From assembly GCF_001870225.1 (NCBI RefSeq), contig NZ_CP017675.1, positions 2,289,517 to 2,348,570 on the forward strand: a stretch of DNA of 59,054 bases, read 5' to 3'. The notes beneath the pieces are model-generated. The model was not told the origin of the DNA and searched no databases. It worked only from the letters and a program-made list of their open reading frames with translations. Position numbers and translations under genes: made by a program. Source of the stretch: Gloeomargarita lithophora Alchichica-D10 (lineage in GTDB: Bacteria; Cyanobacteriota; Cyanobacteriia; Gloeomargaritales; Gloeomargaritaceae). This document shows, piece after piece, positions 27,454 through 35,338 of the stretch. Positions within the stretch are counted from its first letter, which is position 1. Every line of letters begins with the position of its first letter.

Positions 27454-28755
27454 ATGGGCGAGGCGGCGGAATTTTTGGTCGGCGAACTAATCACCCAGGC
27501 GCAGGGGGCGGGCGCCGCTCAGGTGCAGGTGCAGATCGAGTCCCACACCTCCCAGCCGGTGCAGTTTGAGGCCAACCGGCTCAAGTCCATTGAACGCACG
27601 GAATCCCAAACCCTGGCTCTTTGGGTCTGGCGGGGCGGGCAACCAGGGGTAGCGGTGGCCTCCGGTGCGGTTTCCCCGGCGCAGTTGGTGGCTAAAGCCT
27701 TGGCGGTGGCGGATTTACGCCCCTCGGAACCGGTGTGGTTACAACCGGGGGGGGTGCGAGCATTTGCGGAAGTCCAACCGGCCATTGCCCCGCCGGAACT
27801 GATCCCCTGGGGGCAGGGGATGATTGACCGCATCCGCCGGGATTTTCCTGAGGTCCTGTGCCAGGGGGGACTGAGTTGGGAGGCATCCCAGACCCGTTTG
27901 GTCAACTCCGAGGGGTTGGATTACACCTACCGTACGACCGCCCTGGAGGTGGGGATGGCCTGTGAATGGGTGCGGGGGGAGGATTTTCTGGCGGTGGCCG
28001 AGCAGACCCGTACCCCAGCCCCCTTTGACCCGGAACCGTTGGTCACCCGATTGTGCCAAGCCCTCACCTGGGCAAAACATAACCGCCCCATCCCCCCCGG
28101 TCGCTGGCCGGTGTTGCTCACGGCCAAGGCCGCCGATCTGCTCTGGGAACCGCTCCAATCTGCGCTGAATGGCCGTCAGGTGCTGGAGGGGGCATCCCCC
28201 TGGGCACACCGGCGGGGGGAACGGGTGGCGCATCCCCGGCTCACCTGCCGCCAGGAACCGCAAATTCCTTGGCACGGCTGTCCCTTTGACGATGAGGGAA
28301 TTTTAACCCAAGCCTTTACCCTGATTGACCAGGGGGTGCTGACCCGTTTTTACACGGATCAATATACGGCGACCCAATGGGGCGAACCCAGCAGTGGCAA
28401 TGGGTTTCGGCCTGGTTTGACCCGGGCACCTTTTCCCAGTTTGGTAAATTGGTGGGTGCAACCCGGTGACCTGAGTGACCCCGAACTCCTACGCCGGTTG
28501 GATACGGGCTTGTTGGTGGATCAGGTCTTGGGCGGCGGGGCGGATATTTCCGGGGATTTCGCCGTGAATGTGGATTTGGGCTACTGGGTGCAGGGAGGGC
28601 AAGTCCAGGGGCGAGTCAAGGATACTATGATCGCTGGCAATGTGTACGATATACTGCAAGGAGATATGGTGTTCGGGTCAGAAGCGCACTGGCAGGACGG
28701 TAGTTTTACGCCAGGAATTATAATTGACCAGATAACCATCACCAGCAAAGCCTGA
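27454..28755 (+). CDS. PmbA/TldE-family peptidase component
   Basis: About 433 residues from the ATG at 27454, which follows a GGAG site; a longer open frame begins at 27334. Family blocks seen are VQFEANRLKSIERTESQTLA near the N-terminus, PFDDEGILTQAFTLIDQGVL, and the C-terminal GADISGDFAVNVDLGYWVQG with KDTMIAGNVYDIL. The HEXXH of the TldD partner is absent, so this is the TldE/PmbA side of the pair, which together process modified peptides. No tldD gene is visible in the window. Confidence 0.85.
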   Translation: MGEAAEFLVGELITQAQGAGAAQVQVQIESHTSQPVQFEANRLKSIERTESQTLALWVWRGGQPGVAVASGAVSPAQLVAKALAVADLRPSEPVWLQPGGVRAFAEVQPAIAPPELIPWGQGMIDRIRRDFPEVLCQGGLSWEASQTRLVNSEGLDYTYRTTALEVGMACEWVRGEDFLAVAEQTRTPAPFDPEPLVTRLCQALTWAKHNRPIPPGRWPVLLTAKAADLLWEPLQSALNGRQVLEGASPWAHRRGERVAHPRLTCRQEPQIPWHGCPFDDEGILTQAFTLIDQGVLTRFYTDQYTATQWGEPSSGNGFRPGLTRAPFPSLVNWWVQPGDLSDPELLRRLDTGLLVDQVLGGGADISGDFAVNVDLGYWVQGGQVQGRVKDTMIAGNVYDILQGDMVFGSEAHWQDGSFTPGIIIDQITITSKA

Positions 28756-28758
28756 CCC

Positions 28759-29115
28759 ATGCCCCTCAATATTCGCCTCACCCCGGCGGCGGTGGGTGCC
28801 ATTCACCAGTGGCAAATGCGTACCGGCCAACATCAGGCTCACCTGCGCTTAGCGGTAAATCCGGGGGGCTGTGCAGGGTATTTTTATACATTGAACTTGG
28901 CCAGTCTGCATTCCACGGCTGGAGAATCAGAGCTTGCCAGCGATCTGATGGGGATTACCGTGGTTGTGCCCAGCCACCAGTACCCACTCCTCTCTGGCCT
29001 TACCCTGGACTACACGGAGGATTTGGTGGGGGGCAGTTTTCGGTTCAACAACCCCCAGGCGCACCAAACCTGTAGCTGCGGCCATTCCTTTGCCCTTACC
29101 CCTGGGGGCGGATAA
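28759..29115 (+). CDS. A-type iron-sulfur cluster carrier (IscA/SufA/ErpA family)
   Basis: 118 residues with the three conserved cysteines of A-type carriers: one in NPGGCAGYFYTLNL and two in TCSCGHSF near the C-terminus. LTPAAVGAIHQWQ is the usual family N-terminus. It accepts and delivers 4Fe-4S or 2Fe-2S clusters. It starts 3 bases after the PmbA/TldE stop, so the two are co-transcribed. Its last 20 bases overlap the end of the convergent cobI gene. Confidence 0.85.
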   Translation: MPLNIRLTPAAVGAIHQWQMRTGQHQAHLRLAVNPGGCAGYFYTLNLASLHSTAGESELASDLMGITVVVPSHQYPLLSGLTLDYTEDLVGGSFRFNNPQAHQTCSCGHSFALTPGGG

Positions 29116-29800
29116 CCATCAGCGAAAAGTAGGATAATTGTAAATTGGGGTAAGATGCTAAGCCCCGGTAAATTCTTTGTTGCGGCCAACCCACCCATTC
29201 CACCACATAGCTGGATGTAAGTAAATTATTAGTATTTAACCCCTGCCAAATTTCCGGGTATTGCCCCGCCATTTTGAGTAAAACAATCACTTGGGCATGG
29301 GTCAACGCCGACGCAACTTCTTGCCAGCCCCGGAACGCCGGAATCACCAGCAACCGCTCGGTCTGTTGCACCAGGGGCACCCCCACCGCCGCCGCCGCCG
29401 CACAGGGGGAACACACCCCCGGAATAACCTGAATTTCAATCTCAGGATGGGCGGACAATCCCTGGGCAATGTAAGTAAATGTGCTGTAAAAACTACTGTC
29501 CCCCTCGCACACAAACGCCACATCCAAACCCTGCTGTAGGGGAACCAATAGGTTTTGAACCGCCCGTTCCCAGAGCCGGGTGGTGGTGGCTGGGTCATGG
29601 CTGAAGGCAAATTCCAGGGGCAAAATCCGGGTAGTCCCAGGAACATGATGTTGGATAATCTGGGCGGCCACACCGGGCGTATTTTTGCGTCCTTGGGGCA
29701 CGGCCACCACCGGCACCCGTTGGAGGATTTTCCAGGCTTGTAATGTAATCTGCTCCGGGTCGCCGGGGCCGCATCCAATGCCATAGAGTTTTCCCGGCAT
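29096..29800 (-). CDS. cobI: Precorrin-2 C20-methyltransferase
   Basis: 234 residues of the tetrapyrrole methylase fold. LYGIGCGPGDPEQITLQAWK is the SAM-binding N-terminus, CEGDSSFYSTFTYIAQGL the second glycine-rich loop, and VIPGVCSPCAAAAAVGVPL the third, with the FYSTF and PGV phrases pointing to CobI/CbiL. It methylates precorrin-2 (or cobalt-factor II) at C20 in cobalamin synthesis. It follows the TPR gene by 4 bases at the end of a pet-containing cluster, an unusual neighbourhood. Confidence 0.85.
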   Translation of the reverse strand: MPGKLYGIGCGPGDPEQITLQAWKILQRVPVVAVPQGRKNTPGVAAQIIQHHVPGTTRILPLEFAFSHDPATTTRLWERAVQNLLVPLQQGLDVAFVCEGDSSFYSTFTYIAQGLSAHPEIEIQVIPGVCSPCAAAAAVGVPLVQQTERLLVIPAFRGWQEVASALTHAQVIVLLKMAGQYPEIWQGLNTNNLLTSSYVVEWVGWPQQRIYRGLASYPNLQLSYFSLMVIRPQG

Positions 29801-29804
29801 GGGT

Positions 29805-30263
29805 TTAACCCCACCCCGCCCAAATTGCTAAAACTAGAGACAAACCGGCTAAAGTCACCGGTACAAAGTAGTTACTTTGACTTCTAGCAACCATCACAGG
29901 TTCTGGAACTGGGGGGGGGGTAATTTGCTTCGGTGTCCCTAGCGTCAACCCTGGGAGGGGTTCTTCCGTCATGGGCGGGATTTCATTCAACCATTCTGCC
30001 CGCCGTTGCAGTTGGGGAGCTTCCAGAATGTACAGCACCTGTTGGCTTTGCTGGCGAACCTGGGGGTCGGGGTGGGCGGTCAGTTCACGGCACAAATTAC
30101 GCGCCAATTCCCGCTGTTGGTTGGCTTCGTAGGCCATTGCCAGCCACAGTTTCACTTGCGGGTCGTGGGGGCGTTCCGCCAAAGCAGTTTGGAGAGCCGC
30201 AACCGCTGTGCGATACCGCCCGGATTCCATCGCCCGCAGACCCTGCTGATAGGCAGTCGTCAT
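29805..30263 (-). CDS. TPR protein with C-terminal membrane anchor
   Basis: About 152 residues from the ATG at 30263 (the frame opens earlier at 30311 over petN). Two TPR units occupy residues 1-75 (AYQQGLRAMESGRYRTAVAA, KLWLAMAYEANQQRELARNL). A Pro-rich linker follows (PPPVPEPVMV), then one transmembrane helix at the very end (FVPVTLAGLSLVLAIWAGWG). This tail-anchored layout suggests an assembly or scaffolding factor on a membrane. Position between petN and cobI hints at a link to cytochrome b6f, which is inference only. Confidence 0.7.
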   Translation of the reverse strand: MTTAYQQGLRAMESGRYRTAVAALQTALAERPHDPQVKLWLAMAYEANQQRELARNLCRELTAHPDPQVRQQSQQVLYILEAPQLQRRAEWLNEIPPMTEEPLPGLTLGTPKQITPPPVPEPVMVARSQSNYFVPVTLAGLSLVLAIWAGWG

Positions 30264-30276
30264 CTTGCCCGCCCAC

Positions 30277-30366
30277 TTAGAACCCGTTGCGACCCCAGAC
30301 CACCAGGGCAATGGAGAAGGTAAAGCTCGCCATCAAACCCACCCAGGCCAAAGAAATAATGTCCAT
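30277..30366 (-). CDS. petN: Cytochrome b6f subunit PetN
   Basis: 29 residues: [20 protein letters not shown] followed by LVVWGRNGF. Length and the [12 protein letters not shown] end identify PetN (subunit VIII), a single-span subunit required for assembly of the b6f complex. Too short for a usual ORF cut-off. It lies 115 bases downstream of petD on the same strand; co-location with petBD is not the rule in cyanobacteria. Confidence 0.95.
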   Translation of the reverse strand: MDIISLAWVGLMASFTFSIALVVWGRNGF

Positions 30367-30481
30367 TGATTTACTTGCTCCTGAAACGTCAATTTAGGTA
30401 TCGCCTTGCTTCCAAAGCGCAAGTACCGTGGCACCCAGAGGCGTACCCCCACCCACCACGGCACTCACCCTTGACAACCGG

Positions 30482-30964
30482 CTAGAAAAACCCCAAGGTT
30501 ATGGCTTTACTAATCGGCATTATCGCCCCAATCCCCAACCAAATCGTCACCACCGTTCCCACCAAAAACACGGTGGTCGCCAGGGGACGGCGGAAGGGAT
30601 TTTGGAACTTGTTCACATTCTCAATAAACGGCACCAGTGCCAAGCCCAGGGGCACGGAAGCCATGGACAACACCCCTAGCAACTTGTTGGGCAGAACCCG
30701 CAACAGGTTAAACGTGGGGTAGAAGTACCATTCCGGCAGGATTTCCAGGGGCGTGGCAAAGGGGTCGCCCGGCTCCCCCAACATATTGGGGTCAAGTACC
30801 GCCAAACTCACCACACAGGCAAAGGTGCCCATGATCACCACAGGGAAAATGTACAGCAGGTCGTTCGGCCAAGCCGGTTCCCCGTAGGAGCTATGCCCCA
30901 AACCTTTAGCCAGTTTTAGCCGTAATTTGGGGTCGGACAAATCCGGTTTTTTAATGTTGGACAT
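30482..30964 (-). CDS. petD: Cytochrome b6f subunit IV
   Basis: 160 residues, the exact family length. Starts with [20 protein letters not shown], carries the quinol-site PEWY loop ([20 protein letters not shown]) and three transmembrane helices, and ends TKAITLGFF-like ([10 protein letters not shown]). Together with cytochrome b6 it forms the quinol-oxidising core of the b6f complex in the thylakoid. Directly downstream of petB with 44 bases between. Confidence 0.97.
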   Translation of the reverse strand: MSNIKKPDLSDPKLRLKLAKGLGHSSYGEPAWPNDLLYIFPVVIMGTFACVVSLAVLDPNMLGEPGDPFATPLEILPEWYFYPTFNLLRVLPNKLLGVLSMASVPLGLALVPFIENVNKFQNPFRRPLATTVFLVGTVVTIWLGIGAIMPISKAITLGFF

Positions 30965-31008
30965 AAAATTCGCCTCGCAGATGGGATCAAACGTAACACA
31001 GCGTCAGC

Positions 31009-31677
31009 CTAGAGGGGGCCAGAAATCCCTTGTTTGCGGATCATCAGGAAGTGCATCAGCATAAACACCGCCGTCATCCAGGGCAAAACGAAGGTATGGG
31101 CACTGTAGAACCGGGTCAGGGTGCCTTGCCCCACGGCCACACCCCCACGCAACAATTCCACCACCAGGGAACCCACCACCGGGATCGCTTCCGGCACGCC
31201 AGTCACGATTTTAGCCGCCCAGTAGCCCACCTGATCCCAGGGGAGGGAATAGCCGGTGACCCCAAACGATACGGTCAGCACCGCCAGTACCACCCCCGTT
31301 ACCCAGGTCAATTCCCGCGGTTTTTTGAACCCACCGGTCAGGTACACCCGAAACACGTGCAGAATCATCATCAACACCATCATGCTGGCCGACCAGCGGT
31401 GAATCGAGCGGATTAACCAGCCAAAATTCACCTGGGTCATCAGGTAAGACACGGAATTGAACGCCTCTGCCACCGTGGGTCGGTAGTAGAAGGTCATGGC
31501 AAACCCCGTGGCAAACTGGATCAAAAAGCAAGTCAATGTAATGCCACCCAAGCAGTAAAAAATATTGACATGGGGGGGGACATACTTGCTGGCAATATCA
31601 TCGGAAATCTCCGTCAGGTCAAGCCGTTCATCGAACCACTTATAGACGGGAGAATCAGATACTGGTTTGGTAAACAT
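31009..31677 (-). CDS. petB: Cytochrome b6
   Basis: 222 residues with four transmembrane helices. Haem ligands are the paired His in [11 protein letters not shown] and [10 protein letters not shown] and in the later [11 protein letters not shown] and FMLMHF. The Cys in [14 protein letters not shown] attaches haem c(i). The N-terminal [20 protein letters not shown] is the usual cyanobacterial extension. First gene of the petB-petD-petN run, transcribed leftwards. Confidence 0.98.
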   Translation of the reverse strand: MFTKPVSDSPVYKWFDERLDLTEISDDIASKYVPPHVNIFYCLGGITLTCFLIQFATGFAMTFYYRPTVAEAFNSVSYLMTQVNFGWLIRSIHRWSASMMVLMMILHVFRVYLTGGFKKPRELTWVTGVVLAVLTVSFGVTGYSLPWDQVGYWAAKIVTGVPEAIPVVGSLVVELLRGGVAVGQGTLTRFYSAHTFVLPWMTAVFMLMHFLMIRKQGISGPL

Positions 31678-31835
31678 AAGTGCGGGTTCTCAAATGGATG
31701 TCGGCGGGCTGATACCCAACCAATTTACATCTTTTAATGTATCGCAAATTTTTAGCTTCTGGCATCCTCCCCTCGCAGGCTTCGCAAGTGGGCTATCATA
31801 GGCTAATCACCAGTGCCCAAAGAAATTTTATTTAT

Positions 31836-31955
31836 GGACACCTCTATTTACCGGAACCAACCGAAAATCTTATCCCTGGAAGACAGATATTCTGGAGAAC
31901 CAGGGGCGGGGGGTGCCCCCCTGCGACCGCTAATTTGCAATTTATAGAGGTGCCC
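31836..31955. mobile_element. Type A element abutting rseP
   Basis: GGACACCTCTATTTACCGGA at the left, core GGCGGGGGGTGCCCCCCTGC, right end TTTATAGAGGTGCCC. It stops 2 bases before the rseP ATG. TTAT occurs on both sides and may be a target duplication. Confidence 0.85.
31947..31952 (+). promoter_or_regulatory. Ribosome binding site of rseP supplied by the element end
   Basis: GAGGTG lies 5 bases before the ATG at 31958, optimal position and sequence. All six bases belong to the right terminal repeat of the type A element. Confidence 0.8.
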
Positions 31956-31957
31956 TT

Positions 31958-33034
31958 ATGTCAATTTTGGCGGCCATCGCAGTTTTAGCGATTCTCATCT
32001 GTGTCCATGAGTTGGGGCATTTTTTGGCGGTGCGGGTGCAGGGGATTCGGGTCAGCCAATTTTCCCTGGGGTTTGGTCCTGCCCTCTGGTCGTATCAGGG
32101 AAAGGAGGTGCAGTACGCCGTCCGGGCGATTCCCCTGGGTGGGTATGTGGGGTTTCCCGATGATGACCCGGAAAGCGGTATCCCCAATGATGACCCGGAT
32201 TTGCTCCGCAACCGCCCCATTGGTGACCGGGCGTTGGTGATTAGTGCCGGGGTGTTGGCAAATTTGCTTTTTGCGTACTTGGTCTTGACCACCCAAGTTT
32301 TAACCGTAGGGATACCCCAACTGGTCTATCAACCGGGGGTGCGGGTGCCCCAGATTGCCCTGGATACCAGTACCGTGGCGCAACGGGCGGGTTTGCAGGC
32401 GGGGGATGTGATCCTGGGGGTGGACGGTCAGACCTTGGCACCGGGGAAAGAGGCGGTAAATCGGGTGGTGCAGGCGATTCAATCCCGACCCAACCAAACA
32501 ATTCGTTTGCAAATTCAGCGGCAAAATCAAGTGCTTAAACTTACGGTTGTCCCGGAATTAACGGCAAATGGTCAGGGGCGAATTGGCGTACAATTGCAGG
32601 ATAATGTCAGTGTGGGTAATCGCCATTCCCGCAATCCTTTTGAGGCGATTGGGTTGGGGGCGCAGGAATTTCACCGTTTATTGACCAACACGGTACAGGG
32701 GTATTGGGAGTTGGTGCAACATTTTCAGGAAACCGCCAATCAAGTGGCTGGGCCGGTGGCGATTGTGGCGATGGGAGCGGGTTTGGTGCGGTCGAGTTGG
32801 GGGAGTTTACTGCAATTTTCTGCCCTAATTAGCATCAATTTGGCGGTGATTAATATCCTGCCCCTGCCCGCTTTGGATGGGGGGCAGTTGGTATTTTTGG
32901 GCATCGAGGCTTTGCGGGGGCGGCCTTTACCGGCACGGGTGCAAGAAAGTGTGATGCAAACGGGGCTGTTATTGTTATTGGGATTGGGGGTATTTTTAAT
33001 TATTCGGGACACGGTGCGGCTGGTGGGACTTTAA
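31958..33034 (+). CDS. rseP: Intramembrane site-2 zinc protease (RseP/M50 family)
   Basis: 358 residues. The zinc-binding HELGH motif is at residues 17-21 in the first transmembrane helix (ILICVHELGHFLAVRVQG), a PDZ domain is at about 120-200 (AGLQAGDVILGVDGQTLAPG), and the third ligand motif is LPLPALDGGQL near residue 306. It cleaves membrane-bound anti-sigma factors or similar substrates after a first periplasmic cut. Whether it is the RseP or another S2P paralogue is not decided here. Its ribosome site lies inside a mobile element. Confidence 0.88.
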   Translation: MSILAAIAVLAILICVHELGHFLAVRVQGIRVSQFSLGFGPALWSYQGKEVQYAVRAIPLGGYVGFPDDDPESGIPNDDPDLLRNRPIGDRALVISAGVLANLLFAYLVLTTQVLTVGIPQLVYQPGVRVPQIALDTSTVAQRAGLQAGDVILGVDGQTLAPGKEAVNRVVQAIQSRPNQTIRLQIQRQNQVLKLTVVPELTANGQGRIGVQLQDNVSVGNRHSRNPFEAIGLGAQEFHRLLTNTVQGYWELVQHFQETANQVAGPVAIVAMGAGLVRSSWGSLLQFSALISINLAVINILPLPALDGGQLVFLGIEALRGRPLPARVQESVMQTGLLLLLGLGVFLIIRDTVRLVGL

Positions 33035-33063
33035 GTTAAATTTCATGGGGTTTATAGCAACCA

Positions 33064-33645
33064 ATGTTTACGCAAACGCCCGAACTAACGGCGCAAAAAC
33101 GGCGATTAACCGTGGCGGAATATCACTGGCTGGGGGAGCATCATTTTTTTCAGCCCGGCGAGCGGGTGGAATTGATTCAGGGGGAACTGGTCACGATGGC
33201 TGCCAAGGGGACGAGACACACGGTATGTTGGGGTGAGTTGAATGCCGCCCTTGCCGACTTGGTTCAACCGGGGTTGCTCTTGCAGGGGCAAAATCCCATT
33301 TCTTTACCTGATAGTAGTGAACCGGAGCCGGACTTTGCCATCCTGCGCCTGCGGGAAGACCGTTATATCACCGGCCATCCCACCCCAGCCGATATTGTTT
33401 TAGTGATTGAAATTGCCGATAGTTCCCTAGCCTATGACCGGGAAGTTAAGGGTAGGTTATACGCCCAGTCGGGTATTAATGATTATTGGTTATTTGATGT
33501 GGTGAATAAACAGGTGGAAGTTTACCGTCAGCCCCGCGCAGGATTGTATAAAAGTTGCGCTATTTTATTCCCAGAGGAAACCATTAGTTTGCCCGAATTT
33601 CCCGAACGGATTCTGGCTTTGAGTCCTATTTTTGGTTGGTGGTAG
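33064..33645 (+). CDS. Uma2-family (DUF820) putative endonuclease
   Basis: 193 residues with the Uma2 core: RVELIQGELVTMAAKGTRHT, EPEPDFAILRL, DIVLVIEIADSSLAYDREVK and NDYWLFDVVNKQVEVYRQP. The D..., E-I-A-D-S-S..., K pattern is the predicted PD-(D/E)XK-like site. This is the second Uma2 gene in the window and is clearly diverged from the one at 16418-17008. It lies 2 bases before nth on the same strand. Confidence 0.82.
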   Translation: MFTQTPELTAQKRRLTVAEYHWLGEHHFFQPGERVELIQGELVTMAAKGTRHTVCWGELNAALADLVQPGLLLQGQNPISLPDSSEPEPDFAILRLREDRYITGHPTPADIVLVIEIADSSLAYDREVKGRLYAQSGINDYWLFDVVNKQVEVYRQPRAGLYKSCAILFPEETISLPEFPERILALSPIFGWW

Positions 33646-33647
33646 TC

Positions 33648-34331
33648 ATGGCAATTGGGCGCCGAGTCGCTGTTCGTAAACAACGAGCTAATGAGGTATT
33701 GGTGCGTCTCAAACGCCGCTACCCGGACGCTACCTGTACGTTGAATTATCAAACGCCGGTGCAGTTATTGGTGGCAACGATACTTTCTGCCCAATGTACG
33801 GATGCGCGGGTCAATCAGGTTACGCCAGCATTGTTTGCCCAGTTTCCAGATGTTGTTGCTCTAGCGGCGGCGGATTTGGAAGAGCTGGAAAATCTGGTTA
33901 AATCCACGGGTTTTTATCGCAACAAAGCCCGCCATATCCAGGGAGCCTGCCGTAAAATGCTGAGCGAATTTGGGGGGAAGGTGCCCCAGGAAATGTCCCA
34001 GTTGCTGACTTTGCCGGGGGTGGCGCGCAAAACTGCGAATGTGGTGCTTGCCCACGCCTACGGGATCAACGCCGGGGTGACCGTAGATACCCACGTCAAG
34101 CGGGTGTCCCGGCGGTTGGGGTTGACGGAACACAGCGACCCGGTGCGCATCGAGCGAGATTTGATTGAATTATTGCCCCAGCCGGATTGGGAAAATTGGT
34201 CAATTCGGTTGATCTATCACGGGCGAGAAACGTGTATTGCCCGCAGTCCCCGCTGTGGGGAATGTTTTTTAGGAGACCTCTGCCCTTCCCAAGCTGGCTC
34301 TGTCGCGCTCAGCGGTAAAAATGGTGGCTAA
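33648..34331 (+). CDS. nth: Endonuclease III (DNA glycosylase/AP lyase)
   Basis: About 227 residues from the ATG at 33648. The helix-hairpin-helix LPGVARKTANVVLAHAYG contains the catalytic Lys; the catalytic Asp follows in VTVDTHVKRVSRRLG. Four Cys spaced 6-2-5 (CIARSPRCGECFLGDLC) bind the 4Fe-4S cluster. It removes oxidised pyrimidines in base excision repair. Its last 11 bases overlap the start of the methyltransferase gene. Confidence 0.95.
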   Translation: MAIGRRVAVRKQRANEVLVRLKRRYPDATCTLNYQTPVQLLVATILSAQCTDARVNQVTPALFAQFPDVVALAAADLEELENLVKSTGFYRNKARHIQGACRKMLSEFGGKVPQEMSQLLTLPGVARKTANVVLAHAYGINAGVTVDTHVKRVSRRLGLTEHSDPVRIERDLIELLPQPDWENWSIRLIYHGRETCIARSPRCGECFLGDLCPSQAGSVALSGKNGG

Positions 34332-35247
34332 ATATCTCAATCTGGGCTGTGGCAGTCGCTATGTGTCGTCTGATGACTGGCTAAATACGGATTTTACGGT
34401 TCATACTCCTGGTATATTCGCCATTGATTTAAGAAAAAAATTACCTTTTCAGGAAAATACTTTTGACCTCATCTATCATTCCCATGTTTTAGAACATCTC
34501 ACCCGGATTGATGCTGAAAATTTTTTGGGTGAATGTTATCGCATTCTCAAGCCTAATGGAATTTTACGCATTGTTGTCCCGGATTTAGAGAATATCGTCC
34601 GGGAGTATATGCAAATTTTAGATGAAATTCGTGCAGGGATGGGTACGGCTCCAGGTAAATATGATTGGATCATGTTGGAATTGTATGACCAAGTGGCTCG
34701 ACAAACACCAGGGGGTATGATGCTGAAGTATTTGCAACAACCAGAAATTCCGGGCTATCATTATGTTTTAGGACGGGGTGGGAAGGAAGTACAAGAAATT
34801 ATACATCGTGCCCAAGATTCATATTCTGTTAAAGAATCTCCATCTAAAAAATTTAATTCCCAATGGCATCGGTTGCGATATTATTTATACTGGAAACCCA
34901 AACAGTTTATCCGTCATTTGCCATCATATCTAAAGGGATTGCCATCTGTGGTTAGGGAAAAATCAATCGCCATGCTTCTCAGTCAAGAATATGATTTACT
35001 CAAAATAAGCCGCTTTCGTAACTGTGGTGAAATTCATCAATGGATGTATGACAGTTACTCCCTAGAACAATCACTCCAGAGCATTGGTTTTACTGAGATT
35101 CAAGTTCAAAGTCCTCACACTAGCTATCTAAATAATTGGCATCAATTCAATTTAGATACAGAATCGGATGGCAGTATTTATAAGCCCAATTCTCTTTATA
35201 TGGAAGGGAAGAAAAGGTCTGGAAATTCATATAGCAATCCTATTTGA
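34321..35247 (+). CDS. SAM-dependent methyltransferase, unknown substrate
   Basis: 308 residues. The class I Rossmann start YLNLGCGSRYVSSDDWLNTD, the acidic IDLRKKLPF loop, and FDLIYHSHVLEHL plus GECYRILKPNGILRIVVPD are typical of Methyltransf_11 proteins. A middle insert (about 110-250) is rich in Tyr, Lys and Arg. The gene is visibly more AT-rich than its neighbours, which suggests acquisition. The final codons (SYSNPI and the stop) are read from the left end of a type B element, so the original C-terminus was probably replaced. Proteins of this type often sit in polysaccharide loci; no such locus is adjacent, although wecB is 4 kb away. Confidence 0.75.
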   Translation: MVAKYLNLGCGSRYVSSDDWLNTDFTVHTPGIFAIDLRKKLPFQENTFDLIYHSHVLEHLTRIDAENFLGECYRILKPNGILRIVVPDLENIVREYMQILDEIRAGMGTAPGKYDWIMLELYDQVARQTPGGMMLKYLQQPEIPGYHYVLGRGGKEVQEIIHRAQDSYSVKESPSKKFNSQWHRLRYYLYWKPKQFIRHLPSYLKGLPSVVREKSIAMLLSQEYDLLKISRFRNCGEIHQWMYDSYSLEQSLQSIGFTEIQVQSPHTSYLNNWHQFNLDTESDGSIYKPNSLYMEGKKRSGNSYSNPI

Positions 35248-35338
35248 AGTTTGCCGGGGCATCGCCCGGACTTGGTTCTTCTGAATACAAGGCTTTTAGC
35301 AAGCCAATTCTCAATAACTGTGAATAAATAGAGGACAC
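35232..35338. mobile_element. Decayed type B / type A remnant
   Basis: Starts TATAGCAATCCTATTTGAAG, with a shortened core GCCGGGGCATCGCCCGG and GGTTCTTCTGAATA typical of type B; ends near TAGAGGACACCTATAG. It supplies the stop codon of the methyltransferase gene. Confidence 0.65.
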
